Assembly: GCA_963825645.1 (NCBI GenBank)
Contig: CAWGTT010000006.1
Location: 85,641 to 149,640, forward strand
Direction of reading: 5' to 3'
DNA: 64,000 bases
Source of the DNA: JADJPO01 sp963825645
GTDB lineage: Bacteria; Actinomycetota; Actinomycetes; Actinomycetales; Kineosporiaceae
Position numbers and translations under genes: made by a program
The notes under the pieces: generated by a model
Database searches by the model: none
Told to the model about the DNA's origin: nothing
What the model saw: only the letters and a program-made list of their open reading frames with translations
In this document: positions 15,397-24,920 of the stretch, in pieces
How the letters are laid out: each line of letters opens with the position of its first letter
Numbering within the stretch: position 1 is the first letter of the stretch

Positions 15397-17229
15397 GTGC
15401 TGTTGGAGCTGCGCCTGAAGGGGCTCGGGGTGATCGCCGAGGCGGTACTCGACCTCGGCCCCGGACTCACGGTGGTCACCGGGGAGACCGGCGCGGGCAA
15501 GACGATGGTGGTGACCGGGCTCGGTCTGCTGCTGGGCGGGCGCGCCGACTCCGGTGCGGTCCGCGCCGGCGCCGGACAGGCGCTGGTCGAGGGGTGCGTG
15601 CGGGTCGATCCGGGCGGCCCTGCTGCGCGGCGGGCCGTCGAGGCCGGTGCCGAGCTCGACGAGGGCGACGTGCTGATCATCAGCCGCACGGTGAGCGCCG
15701 AGGGGCGGGGAAGGGCCTACCTGGGTGGCCGTTCGGTTCCGGTGGCCGTACTGTCCGAGCTGGCCGACGACCTCGTGGCCGTCCACGGGCAGAGCGACCA
15801 GATCCGGCTGCGGTTCCCGCTGCGTCAACGGCAGGCGCTGGACCGCTTCTCCGGCGCCGCCTTGGCCGCCATTCTGGGCGGCTACCGGCCCCGCTGGCAG
15901 CGGCTGCGTGAGGTCCAGGGCGAGCTCGACGAGCTGACCGTCCGCGCCCGTGAGCGGGCGGCCGAGGCCGAGCTGCTGCGCCTGGGACTGGCCGAGGTCG
16001 AGCGGGTCGACCCGCAGCCCGGTGAGGACGAGCGGCTGCGCGCGCAGGCCCAGCGGCTCGGCCACGTCGAGGAGCTGCAGGCCGCGGCGGCCCAGGCGCT
16101 CGGTGCGCTCGCCGGGCAGGACGAGGCGACGGGCTGGGGTTCCGGCGCGGACGCCGTGGACCTGCTCAACCAGGCCCGCCAGGTGCTCGAGACGGTGCGT
16201 GGACACGATGCTCGACTCGCGGTGCTGGCCGACCGGCTGGTCGAGATCAGCGTCCTGGCCGCCGACGTCGCCGCCGAGTGCGCCGGCTACACCCAAGACC
16301 TCGATGCCGACCCGGCGCGGCTCGCCGCGGTCGAGGAACGCCGGGCCGAGATCGCCGGGCTGACCCGCAGCTATGGGGAGAACGTCGCGGAGGTGCTGGA
16401 GTGGGCACGCAACGCCGGGCTGCGCCTTCTCGACCTGGAGGGCGACGACGAGCGTCGATCCGCCCTGCTGGGCGAACGGGACCGGCTCGTCACCGAGCTA
16501 GGCGAGCTCGCCGGTGAGGTGAGCCAGGAGCGTCGAGCGGCAGCGGTGCGGCTCGCCGACGCGGTGAGCAGGGAGCTGGCCGAGCTGGCGATGCCCCACG
16601 CCCGGCTTGAGGTGGTGGTGAGCCAGCGGGAGGCCGGGGACGGCGGCAGCGAGGGGACGGTGCTGCCCGTCCGCTGCGAGGGGTCCGAGGAGGCTCGGAC
16701 CCTGGCGGCCGGACCGGACGGTGTCGACGAGGTCGAACTGCTGCTCAGCCCCCATCCCGGTGCGGCGGCTCGCCCGCTCGCCCGGGGGGCCTCCGGAGGG
16801 GAGCTGTCTCGGGTGATGCTCGGCCTGGAGGTGGTGCTCGGCGCCGCCGATCCGGTGCCGACGTTCGTCTTCGACGAGGTCGACGCGGGCGTCGGCGGCC
16901 GCAGTGCGCTCGGCATCGGACGCCGGCTGGCTCGGCTGGCCAGGACCGCCCAGGTGATCGTGGTGACCCACCTCCCGCAGGTGGCTGCCTATGCCGACCG
17001 GCACCTGGTGGTCACCAAGTCCAGCGCCGGCGAGGTGACCGAGAGCGGCGTCCGGCTCCTCGATGCCCCGGGGCGGGTCACCGAGCTGGCTCGGATGCTC
17101 GGCGGTATGGCCGAGTCGGGCAGCGCTCAGGCCCATGCAGAGGAGCTGCTCGCCACCGCTCGAGCAGAGCGCGAGGACGAGCCCTCCGCGGCTCTGCCGC
17201 GGCGTCGACGTGGGACGATCGTGGGGTGA
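15397..17229 (+). CDS. recN: DNA repair ATPase RecN
   Basis: An SMC-like ATPase acting early in double-strand break repair. The 610-residue protein starts at GTG 15397. Walker A is G-E-T-G-A-G-K-T at residues 29-36. Central coiled-coil regions are rich in Glu, Arg and Leu. The ABC signature is in A-S-G-G-E-L-S-R-V-M-L and Walker B in F-V-F-D-E-V-D-A-G-V-G-G at about 490-501. The 3' end overlaps steA by 4 bases. Confidence 0.97.
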   Translation: MLLELRLKGLGVIAEAVLDLGPGLTVVTGETGAGKTMVVTGLGLLLGGRADSGAVRAGAGQALVEGCVRVDPGGPAARRAVEAGAELDEGDVLIISRTVSAEGRGRAYLGGRSVPVAVLSELADDLVAVHGQSDQIRLRFPLRQRQALDRFSGAALAAILGGYRPRWQRLREVQGELDELTVRARERAAEAELLRLGLAEVERVDPQPGEDERLRAQAQRLGHVEELQAAAAQALGALAGQDEATGWGSGADAVDLLNQARQVLETVRGHDARLAVLADRLVEISVLAADVAAECAGYTQDLDADPARLAAVEERRAEIAGLTRSYGENVAEVLEWARNAGLRLLDLEGDDERRSALLGERDRLVTELGELAGEVSQERRAAAVRLADAVSRELAELAMPHARLEVVVSQREAGDGGSEGTVLPVRCEGSEEARTLAAGPDGVDEVELLLSPHPGAAARPLARGASGGELSRVMLGLEVVLGAADPVPTFVFDEVDAGVGGRSALGIGRRLARLARTAQVIVVTHLPQVAAYADRHLVVTKSSAGEVTESGVRLLDAPGRVTELARMLGGMAESGSAQAHAEELLATARAEREDEPSAALPRRRRGTIVG

Positions 17230-18452
17230 GGATGCCGCTGGTGCGCAGGAGCCCGGCGCCGGCCGCTGGCCCCGGTCTGTGCGGGCCGGCCCGCGTCGAC
17301 CGGCGCACCAAGAGCCTGACCAAGCGGCTGAAGCCCGGAGACATCGCCGTGATCGACCATCGCGACCTGGACAAGGTGTCGGGGGACGCCCTGGTCTCGT
17401 GCGCCCCGGCGGCCGTCGTGAACGCATCCCCCAGCATCTCCGGTCGCTACCCGAACACCGGCCCCGAGGCGATCATCGCCGCGGGGATCCCGCTGCTCGA
17501 CGACGTCGGTCCGGAAGTCATGGACCGGCTGCGCGACGGCGATGAGATCCGGCTGCTCGACGGCGGCGTCTACGTCGGGGACACCCTGCTCGCCAAGGGG
17601 CTGGTCCAGGACGGTGAGACGCTCGAGGCGGCGATGGAGGAGGCCCGGGCCGGTATGGCGGTTCAGCTTGAAGAGTTCGTCGCGAACACGATGGACTACA
17701 TGCAGCGCGAGCGTGGGCTGCTCCTGGACCGCATGGGCGTGCCGGAGATCGACACGGTGCTGGACGGCCGGCCGGTGCTGCTCGTCGTCCGCGGGCACCA
17801 CTACCGGGAGGACCTCGCCACTCTGCGTCCGTACATCCGGGAGAACCGCCCTGTGCTGATCGGGGTCGACGGCGGGGCCGACGCCATCCTGGAGGCCGGC
17901 TACACACCGCACATCGTCGTCGGCGACATGGACTCGGTCACCGACCGGGCCCTGACCTGCGGCGCCGAGATCGTCGTGCACGCCTACCGGGACGGGCGTG
18001 CCCCCGGCTTGGAACGGGTCCGGGAGCTGGGCCTGGAGCCGGTCGTGTTCGCGACGACCGGCACCAGCGAGGATGTCGCGATGTTGCTCGCCGACGACAA
18101 GGGCGCCTCGGTGATCGTTGCCGTCGGTACCCACAACAACCTGGTCGAGTTCCTCGACAAAGGCAGGGCCGGTATGGCGAGCACCTGGCTGACCAGGCTT
18201 CGGGTGGGCGGAAAGCTCGTGGATGCCAAGGGCGTCTCGCGCCTGTACCGGCAGCGGATCTCCAACCGGCAGCTGGGCGTGCTTCTGCTCGCAGGCCTGT
18301 TCGCTCTGTTCGTCGCGCTCTACTCGACGCCGGGTGGCCAGGCCGTGTTCTCATTGATCGGCGCGCGGCTCGACGACCTCTGGTCGGTGGTCTCGTCCTT
18401 CGCCATCGAGGCGCCGCCGGAGGCGCTGTCCTGCACAGAGTGGCTGGCATGA
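17226..18452 (+). CDS. steA: Cytokinetic protein SteA-like (thiamin pyrophosphokinase-like fold)
   Basis: A 408-residue protein like corynebacterial SteA, which works with SteB at the division septum and regulates peptidoglycan hydrolysis. Start GTG 17226 overlaps the recN stop; ATG 17232 is an alternative. The middle carries a thiamin-pyrophosphokinase-like segment (V-D-G-G-A-D-A-I-L-E-A-G and V-V-G-D-M-D-S-V). A single hydrophobic segment near residues 345-365 (L-G-V-L-L-L-A-G-L-F-A-L-F-V-A-L) would anchor it in the membrane. It overlaps steB by 4 bases. The assignment rests on family architecture plus the SteB neighbour. Confidence 0.85.
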   Translation: MRMPLVRRSPAPAAGPGLCGPARVDRRTKSLTKRLKPGDIAVIDHRDLDKVSGDALVSCAPAAVVNASPSISGRYPNTGPEAIIAAGIPLLDDVGPEVMDRLRDGDEIRLLDGGVYVGDTLLAKGLVQDGETLEAAMEEARAGMAVQLEEFVANTMDYMQRERGLLLDRMGVPEIDTVLDGRPVLLVVRGHHYREDLATLRPYIRENRPVLIGVDGGADAILEAGYTPHIVVGDMDSVTDRALTCGAEIVVHAYRDGRAPGLERVRELGLEPVVFATTGTSEDVAMLLADDKGASVIVAVGTHNNLVEFLDKGRAGMASTWLTRLRVGGKLVDAKGVSRLYRQRISNRQLGVLLLAGLFALFVALYSTPGGQAVFSLIGARLDDLWSVVSSFAIEAPPEALSCTEWLA

Positions 18453-19621
18453 TCGACTTTCGGTACCACCTGGTCTCCCTGGTCTCGGTGTTCCTCGCGC
18501 TGGCGGTCGGCATCGTCCTCGGTGCCGGGCCGCTGCGCGGCGAGATCGCCCAGTCGATCAACACCCAGGTCGAGCAGCTACGCGACGAGAAGAACCAGCT
18601 GCGTAGTGAGCTGACGGCGGCCGAGCAGTCCGTGAAGAACCGCGACGCCTTCACCGAGGTGGTCCTGCCCGACCTGGTTGCAGGCCGGTTGACCGGCCGG
18701 AGCGTGGCCCTGGTGGTCCTGCCGGGCGTCGACGGCAGCGCCATCGATACGCTGGTCGTCGCCCTGCGCGCCGCGGGAGCCACCGTGACCACTCGGGTCG
18801 ACGCCACACCCGACTGGACCGACCCGGAGTCCGACGACGTCCGGCGGGCCGCGTCCCGGCGCCTGGCGCCGTTGCTCACCCCCCTCGGGCTCCCGAACAC
18901 CGTGAACGCCGGGCTGGCCCGTGCCCTACTGATCCCCGCCGTCGCCCCGGTCGGCGACCTCGGCGGCCCGATCGGCCCCGGTAGCGGTGAAGGGCAGGCG
19001 CCGATCGACGCGACATCCACCCGGATCATCAAGATCCTCGCCGATGCGGGGCTCGTCGACGTCCGCCAGGAGCCCGTCGCCCGCGCGGGGCTGGCCGTTG
19101 TCCTGGCGCCCAGTGTGGAGCTGGACGGATCCACCACGGAGCCGTCGATGCCGTCCACTCCCGCAACGCCCGGCTCGCTCCCCTCAACGCCGTTGTCCGC
19201 GTCCGCAGAGCGTACGCAGACCTCGACCAATGGCCCCGCGGTCGCAGCCTCCGACTCTGCTCGTCCGGCCACCACCTCGGCCACCATTCCGGCGGCCACG
19301 CTCACCTCGCCCGCCGTCACCACGGCCCAGGACGGCGTCGCGGCGTGGGCCGCACTGGCCTACCGGCTCGATCGCTCCGGAAACGGGGCCGTGGTGAGCG
19401 GGCCCGCCTCAGCCGCCGAGGAGTCGGGTGTGCTCAACGCCGTCCGGGCTGACAGTGACATTGCCGACCAGGTCAGCACCGTCGACCTGCTCGGCAGCCC
19501 GATGGGCGACGTAGCCACGGTGATGGCGCTGCAGGAACAGCTGCGTGGGGCGTCCGGCGCCTACGGGTTCGGCCGGGGCGCCACAGACGTGCTGCCCGAC
19601 CTCGCCGGATCGAGCCGATGA
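18449..19621 (+). CDS. steB: SteB / MctB-type membrane protein (copper transporter family domain)
   Basis: A 390-residue protein. ATG 18449, overlapping the steA stop as ATGA, gives the conserved N-terminus M-I-D-F-R-Y-H-L-V-S-L; the in-frame GTG 18440 is less likely. Residues 5-27 form one transmembrane helix, followed by a coiled-coil-like segment (Q-V-E-Q-L-R-D-E-K-N-Q-L-R-S-E-L). The family includes mycobacterial MctB and corynebacterial SteB, the partner of SteA in septum control. An unusual Ser/Thr/Pro/Ala-rich insert of about 65 residues (19125-19330) interrupts the extracellular part. Its 3' end overlaps the next gene by 4 bases. Confidence 0.85.
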   Translation: MIDFRYHLVSLVSVFLALAVGIVLGAGPLRGEIAQSINTQVEQLRDEKNQLRSELTAAEQSVKNRDAFTEVVLPDLVAGRLTGRSVALVVLPGVDGSAIDTLVVALRAAGATVTTRVDATPDWTDPESDDVRRAASRRLAPLLTPLGLPNTVNAGLARALLIPAVAPVGDLGGPIGPGSGEGQAPIDATSTRIIKILADAGLVDVRQEPVARAGLAVVLAPSVELDGSTTEPSMPSTPATPGSLPSTPLSASAERTQTSTNGPAVAASDSARPATTSATIPAATLTSPAVTTAQDGVAAWAALAYRLDRSGNGAVVSGPASAAEESGVLNAVRADSDIADQVSTVDLLGSPMGDVATVMALQEQLRGASGAYGFGRGATDVLPDLAGSSR

Positions 19622-20448
19622 AGGCGTTGGCAGCGGCGGCGGCGGCCATCGCCTCCGGCCTGGTCTGGCGCGCCATGGCAGCGGCCCCTCCCGGTGGTGC
19701 CGAGCGCTGGAGACGCACCAACCACCGCGGCGAGCCGATCAGCCTGCTCGAAGGACCGGCGGCGGCGCTCGGCACCGCGGCCGGTATCGTCGCGGCCCCC
19801 GGGCTGCCCCGCCGTGTCCGGGCGGCCGGCGTCCTGGCCTGTGTGGGCGCCGGCAGCATCGGGCTGCTCGACGACCTCGCCGAGCGGGGCGCCAGCAAGG
19901 GCCTTCGCGGCCACGTCGGTGCACTGCGTCATGGCGAGATCACCACCGGCATGGTGAAGATCGTCGGGATCGGGGCCACAGGTCTGGCGGCAGGCGCGTT
20001 GTCGCTGCCTTCCCGCGACGCCGGGCCGACCGCGCGGTGGTGGCTCGACGTAGCCGGGTCCGGGGCCTTGGTGGCCGGTGCAGCGAACCTGGTGAACCTG
20101 TTCGACCTGCGCCCGGGGCGGGCGCTCAAGGTGGTCCTGGCGGGTGCGCTCTTGGCGGCGCGGCCCGGTCCCGCGGCACTGCTGAGTGCCGCCACCGCCG
20201 GGGCCGCGGTGACGCTCCTGCCGCAGGACCTGTCTGAACGCTCGATGCTCGGTGACTGTGGAGCCAACGCGCTCGGCGCCGTCCTCGGCACGGCCGCCGT
20301 GGCAGGGCGGGCTCGGGGCGGTCGCCTCGGTGCCCTGGTGGCGGTCACCGCGCTGACCCTGGCCAGCGAGAAGGTCAGCTTCACCAAGGTCATCGAGTCC
20401 ACCCCCGGGTTGCGCGACCTGGACGCGCTCGGCCGCCGCCCCCGGTGA
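19618..20448 (+). CDS. MraY/WecA-like polyprenyl-phosphate sugar-phosphotransferase homologue
   Basis: A 276-residue multi-pass membrane protein, ATG 19618 overlapping the steB stop. Three motifs of the MraY/WecA superfamily can be read: L-L-D-D at residues 83-86, N-L-V-N-L-F-D at 157-163, and L-G-D-C-G-A-N-A-L-G at 211-220. These normally bind Mg2+ and the undecaprenyl-phosphate or nucleotide-sugar substrate. The protein is shorter than MraY (about 360), so it is a divergent member; its activity is not established. Sitting between SteB and a MurJ-like flippase, it most likely serves envelope lipid-linked sugar chemistry. Confidence 0.75.
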   Translation: MKALAAAAAAIASGLVWRAMAAAPPGGAERWRRTNHRGEPISLLEGPAAALGTAAGIVAAPGLPRRVRAAGVLACVGAGSIGLLDDLAERGASKGLRGHVGALRHGEITTGMVKIVGIGATGLAAGALSLPSRDAGPTARWWLDVAGSGALVAGAANLVNLFDLRPGRALKVVLAGALLAARPGPAALLSAATAGAAVTLLPQDLSERSMLGDCGANALGAVLGTAAVAGRARGGRLGALVAVTALTLASEKVSFTKVIESTPGLRDLDALGRRPR

Positions 20449-20461
20449 GCGCGAGGCGCCG

Positions 20462-23245
20462 GTGAGCCGCCGAAACGTCGCGCTGCCCCTGGTCGGCGGC
20501 CTGCTGGCGTCGGCGGCGCTCATCTCGGTCCTGACCGTCGCTTCCCGCGTCACCGGCTTCGCCCGCCAGCTGGTGTTCTCCGCCTCGGTGGGTGCGGCCT
20601 GCGTGGGCGATACGTACAACACCGCGAACATCCTTCCCACCGCGCTGTTCGAGGTGGCGGCCGGCGGTGCGCTCTCCGCCACCCTGGTGCCGTTGCTGGC
20701 GCCGCTGTTGCCGGCCCGCACCGCCTCTGCGGAGCGCCTCGCCTCGGCGGTGCTCACCTGGACCGTCGTCGTGCTCGCTCCGCTGATGCTCGTGCTGATC
20801 GCGGCGGCCGGTCCAATCGCGCGTCTGCTGGTGCCCGTGGAGAACTGCCCAGGTCAGCGCGAGCTCGCCGCTGCCATGATCGGCGTTTTCGCCCCGCAGG
20901 TGGTGCTGTACGGGGTGGGGGCGGTGCTGGCCGGTCTGCTCCAGGCCGCCGGACGCTTCGCCTGGCCCGCGTTCGCCCCGGTGCTGTCCAGCCTGGTAGT
21001 GATGGCCGGCTATCTCGGGTATGCCTCCGTGGTGGGCGACGAGGCGGCGACGATGACCGGGTCGGCGCTGCCCGGCAGGGCGTTCGTCGCCCTCGCCTGG
21101 GGAACGACGGCCGGGGTGGCGGCGATGACCTTGCCACTGCTGATCCCGTTGTACCGCAATGGGTTCCGGCTCCGGCCCGGGCTGCGGATGCCGCCCGGCA
21201 CCGGGTCCCGGGTGCTGCGGCTGGCCGGCTCCGGGGTGCTCGCCGTCCTCGCGCAGCAGGCCTTCCTGCTTGCGGTGGTGTGGTTGGCCAACTACCGCGG
21301 CGCCGCCGGCACGCTGGTGGCGTTCGGCTACACGCAGGCGCTCATCGTGCTGCCCTTCGCAGTGCTGGTAGCGCCACTGGTGACCGCGCTGTTCCCGCGG
21401 CTGGCCCGAGCCGCGAACGCCGGCGCCGGGGCGTTCCCGCCGCTGGCCGCTCGAGCGTTGCGGTCGGTGCTGCTGGCCGGTACGGCCGGTGCCGTGCTGC
21501 TCGCCTCGACCGCGCCCGCGGTGGCAGCCCTGTTCGACGTGCTCGACCGCGGCGACGTCGGACCGATGGCGAGCGCACTGCTCGCGGCGGCGCCGGGGCT
21601 GGTCGGATTCGCCGTCGTCGTGCTCGTCGGGCGGGCCCTGTACGCCCTCGAGGCTCCCGGCGCCGCCGCGGCCGGGACGTCCGTCGCCTGGCTGGCCGCC
21701 ATCGTCCTGGCCGCCGCGGGGGTGCTCACCGCGTCGCCGGAGCGCGCTCTGCTGGCCCTGTCCGCGGGACAGAGCGTCGCCATGGTGATCGGCGCACTGG
21801 TGATGCTCGGTGTGCTGCGTCGCCGGCAGGGATCGGGAGCGCTCACCGGGCTGTTCCGGACCGCTGCCGTGGTGCTGCCCGCCGGCCTGGTCGCGGTCGC
21901 CGCGGGATGGTCGGTAGCACGCTGGCTCGGCGGCACCTGGCCGGTCGGCGTCCTCGCGAGCCTGACGGCCGCCGGGGCGGCTGCGGTGGTGGCGATGTTG
22001 GTCTTCGCCGTTCCGGTGGCCGGGGTGGCCGCCGATCTCGCAGCCGGCACCGGCGACCGAGACGACGGCTCCGAGGATGTCGCAGGAGGGGTTCTGCTCG
22101 TGCTCGGCCCGTCCGGCGGTGGTATCGGTCGGCACGTCCGGTCGCTGGCGCTGGGCCTTCATGCCCGAGGTCACGGTGTCGCGGTCGCGGCGCCGCCGGC
22201 CACGCTGAGGGCCTTCGGCTACGCCGAGCACGGGCTCGCCACCTGGCAGCTGGCGATCGGGGACCGGCCGCACCCGCTGCGCGATCTCGCCGCCGTCCGC
22301 CGGTTGCGTCGGCTCGGCCGGCGCGCGGCCGTGGTGCACGCCCATGGGCTGCGGGCCGGAGCGCTCAGCGTGCTGGCCTGCCGCCGGTCCAAGGTGCCCG
22401 TGGTGGTCACCGTGCACAACGCGCTTGTCACCGGCGACGCGCCGACACCGGGTCCGGCCTGGCAGGTGGCCGCCCTGGTGCACAGGCTGCTCGAGCGGGT
22501 CGTGGCGCGCGGCGCGGCTCACGTCCTGGTGGTCTCGGCCGATCTCGGTGAGCGGATGCGGGCGCTGGGAGCGTCCGGCGTCGACCGGGCGCTGGTGCCG
22601 GCGCCGGTGCGCGCGGCGGCGGGCGGCGAGGCCGTCGGTGCCGTGCGTGCCCGGGTCCGTTCCGACCTCGATGTGCCGGACGGCACCGCGTTGCTGGTCA
22701 CGGTGGCCCGCCTCGCCCCGCAGAAGGGGCTGGAGGTGCTGCTGGACGCCGTGACGGAGCTGGTGGCGCCGCCGTCGCGACCTCTGCGGTGCGTCATCGC
22801 CGGAGACGGGCCGCTGCACGACGAGCTCGCCGCGGCCGTTGCCGCACGCGGCCTGCCGGTTCACTTGCTCGGACGGCGGGACGATGTCCCGGACCTGCTC
22901 CAGGCCGCCGATCTGGTGGTGGTGCCCAGCCTGTGGGAGGGGCAGCCGCTGGTGGTCCAGGAGGCGTTGCGGGTCGGCGCGGCGATCGTCGCCACGAATA
23001 CCGGCGGTACCGCCGAGGTCACCGGCGAGGCAGCCTGGCTCGTCCCGCCGCGCCGCCCTGGGGAGCTCGCCGGCGCCATCCGCGGCCTGCTCGCCGACCC
23101 GGACGGCGCAGCGCGGTTGCGCCGCATCGCCGCGCGGCGTGCCGAGCTGCTGCCCACCGACACGCAGGCCCTGGACCAGGTGCTGACGCTCTACCGGCGC
23201 CTCGCGGCTGATAGGCTCGAATCCCGTGGTGCTGCGCATGCCTGA
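20462..23245 (+). CDS. Fusion of MurJ-like lipid flippase and GT4 glycosyltransferase
   Basis: A single 927-residue frame from GTG 20462. Residues 1 to about 535 resemble MurJ/MviN of the MOP exporter superfamily: the N-terminus S-R-V-T-G-F-A-R-Q-L-V and F-E-V-A-A-G-G-A-L-S-A-T-L are characteristic, with repeated hydrophobic helices. MurJ flips lipid II. From about residue 542 a cytoplasmic GT4 glycosyltransferase begins (L-G-P-S-G-G-G-I-G-R-H-V). It contains V-H-A-H-G-L, V-A-R-L-A-P-Q-K-G-L and the catalytic-type segment S-L-W-E-G-Q-P-L-V-V-Q-E-A-L. No stop or frameshift separates the halves. The 3' end overlaps pyrG. Confidence 0.85.
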   Translation: MSRRNVALPLVGGLLASAALISVLTVASRVTGFARQLVFSASVGAACVGDTYNTANILPTALFEVAAGGALSATLVPLLAPLLPARTASAERLASAVLTWTVVVLAPLMLVLIAAAGPIARLLVPVENCPGQRELAAAMIGVFAPQVVLYGVGAVLAGLLQAAGRFAWPAFAPVLSSLVVMAGYLGYASVVGDEAATMTGSALPGRAFVALAWGTTAGVAAMTLPLLIPLYRNGFRLRPGLRMPPGTGSRVLRLAGSGVLAVLAQQAFLLAVVWLANYRGAAGTLVAFGYTQALIVLPFAVLVAPLVTALFPRLARAANAGAGAFPPLAARALRSVLLAGTAGAVLLASTAPAVAALFDVLDRGDVGPMASALLAAAPGLVGFAVVVLVGRALYALEAPGAAAAGTSVAWLAAIVLAAAGVLTASPERALLALSAGQSVAMVIGALVMLGVLRRRQGSGALTGLFRTAAVVLPAGLVAVAAGWSVARWLGGTWPVGVLASLTAAGAAAVVAMLVFAVPVAGVAADLAAGTGDRDDGSEDVAGGVLLVLGPSGGGIGRHVRSLALGLHARGHGVAVAAPPATLRAFGYAEHGLATWQLAIGDRPHPLRDLAAVRRLRRLGRRAAVVHAHGLRAGALSVLACRRSKVPVVVTVHNALVTGDAPTPGPAWQVAALVHRLLERVVARGAAHVLVVSADLGERMRALGASGVDRALVPAPVRAAAGGEAVGAVRARVRSDLDVPDGTALLVTVARLAPQKGLEVLLDAVTELVAPPSRPLRCVIAGDGPLHDELAAAVAARGLPVHLLGRRDDVPDLLQAADLVVVPSLWEGQPLVVQEALRVGAAIVATNTGGTAEVTGEAAWLVPPRRPGELAGAIRGLLADPDGAARLRRIAARRAELLPTDTQALDQVLTLYRRLAADRLESRGAAHA

Positions 23246-24920
23246 GGGATTCACCAAGCACATCTTCGTGACCGGCGGCGTTGCGTCGTCCCTGGGAAAG
23301 GGACTGACGGCCTCGAGCCTGGGCCACCTTCTCGGGGGCCGCGGACTGCGAGTGGTCATGCAGAAACTGGACCCGTACATCAACGTCGACCCCGGCACGA
23401 TGAACCCGTTCCAGCACGGCGAGGTCTTCGTCACCGACGACGGCGCTGAGACCGACCTGGACATCGGTCACTACGAGCGCTTCCTGGACGTCGAGCTGGA
23501 CGCCTCTGCCAACGTCACCACGGGGCAGGTCTACTCCGCGGTGATCGCCAAGGAGCGGCGCGGTGAGTACCTGGGCGACACGGTGCAGGTGATCCCGCAC
23601 ATCACCAACGAGATCAAAGCCCGGATGCGGGCCCAGGCGAGCGTCGAGGACCCTGACGGGCCGCCACACGTGATCATCACCGAGATCGGCGGCACCGTCG
23701 GCGACATCGAGTCGCTCCCGTTCCTGGAGGCGGCCCGCCAGATCCGCCACGACCTGGGCCGTGACAACGTCTTCTTCGTGCACGTCTCGCTGGTGCCATA
23801 CCTGGCCCCGAGCGGAGAGCTGAAGACCAAGCCGACTCAGCACTCGGTGGCCGCGCTGCGCAGCATCGGCATCCAGCCCGACGCCATCGTCTGCCGCGCC
23901 GACCGCGAGATCCCGGCCGGGGTGAAGCGCAAGATCGCCCTGTTCTGCGACGTCGACAACGAGGCCGTCGTGGCCGCGGTGGACGCGCCGTCCATCTACG
24001 ACATCCCCAAGGTCCTGCACGGCGAAGGGCTGGACGCCTACGTCGTCCGCCGGCTCGCTCTGCCGTTCCGGGACGTCGAGTGGCGTGCCTGGGACGAGCT
24101 GCTGCGCCGGGTGCACCGGCCGGCCCACCGGGTCGAGGTCGCCCTGGTCGGCAAGTACGTCGACCTGCCCGACGCCTACCTGTCGGTCACCGAAGCGCTG
24201 CGCGCCGGCGGGTTCGACCGGGACGCCAAGGTGGAGATCCGCTGGGTGGCCTCGGACACTTGCGAGACCTCCGAGGGCGCACGCCGGATGCTGGCCGGCG
24301 TTGACGCTGTCTGCGTGCCCGGCGGTTTCGGGGTGCGCGGCATCGAGGGGAAGGTCGGGGCGCTGCGCTGGGCCCGGGAGAACGAGGTACCCACCCTCGG
24401 GCTGTGCCTGGGCCTGCAGTGCATGGTGATCGAGTTCGCGCGGCACGTGGCGGGTCTGGCCGGCGCGAGCAGCAGCGAGTTCGACCCCGAGGCCGCGCAC
24501 CCGGTGATCGCGACCATGGAAGAGCAGAAACAGATCGTGGACGGCGGGGGCGACCTCGGCGGCACCATGCGGCTCGGTGCCTTCCCGGCGGTGCTGGTGC
24601 CCGGCTCGATCGTGGCTCAGGCCTATGGGCGGGAGCGGGTCGTCGAGCGGCATCGGCATCGTTACGAGGTGAACAACACCTACCGGGCCCGGCTGGAGGT
24701 GGCCGGGCTGGTGGTCAGCGGCCAGTCCCCGGACCGCGAGCTGGTCGAGTTCGTCGAGCTGCCGCGTGAGGTGCACCCGTACTACGTCGCCACCCAGGCA
24801 CACCCCGAGTTCACCTCGCGCCCGGACCGGGCCAACCCGTTGTTCGCCGGCCTGGTCGGCGCGGCTCTCGAGCGGCAGTCGGCGGGCCGGTTGCTGGACG
24901 TGGAGGCCACGGTTGCGTGA
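23238..24920 (+). CDS. pyrG: CTP synthase
   Basis: It makes CTP from UTP, ATP and glutamine. From ATG 23238 the protein has 560 residues; GTG 23226 is a possible upstream start, and both overlap the previous gene. The synthetase domain opens with T-K-H-I-F-V-T-G-G-V-A-S-S-L-G-K-G. The C-terminal class I glutamine amidotransferase domain has the nucleophile Cys390 in G-L-C-L-G-L-Q-C, and the His-Glu pair in A-H-P-E-F. Order before a Nudix gene and xerD is typical of actinomycetes. Confidence 0.97.
   Translation: MPEGFTKHIFVTGGVASSLGKGLTASSLGHLLGGRGLRVVMQKLDPYINVDPGTMNPFQHGEVFVTDDGAETDLDIGHYERFLDVELDASANVTTGQVYSAVIAKERRGEYLGDTVQVIPHITNEIKARMRAQASVEDPDGPPHVIITEIGGTVGDIESLPFLEAARQIRHDLGRDNVFFVHVSLVPYLAPSGELKTKPTQHSVAALRSIGIQPDAIVCRADREIPAGVKRKIALFCDVDNEAVVAAVDAPSIYDIPKVLHGEGLDAYVVRRLALPFRDVEWRAWDELLRRVHRPAHRVEVALVGKYVDLPDAYLSVTEALRAGGFDRDAKVEIRWVASDTCETSEGARRMLAGVDAVCVPGGFGVRGIEGKVGALRWARENEVPTLGLCLGLQCMVIEFARHVAGLAGASSSEFDPEAAHPVIATMEEQKQIVDGGGDLGGTMRLGAFPAVLVPGSIVAQAYGRERVVERHRHRYEVNNTYRARLEVAGLVVSGQSPDRELVEFVELPREVHPYYVATQAHPEFTSRPDRANPLFAGLVGAALERQSAGRLLDVEATVA

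Noticed and set aside
20390..23464. A 1,024-codon open frame on the minus strand opposite the MurJ-glycosyltransferase gene
   Set aside because: It is Gln/His/Arg/Gly-rich nonsense typical of the antisense frame in high-GC genes, while the plus strand encodes clear domains.
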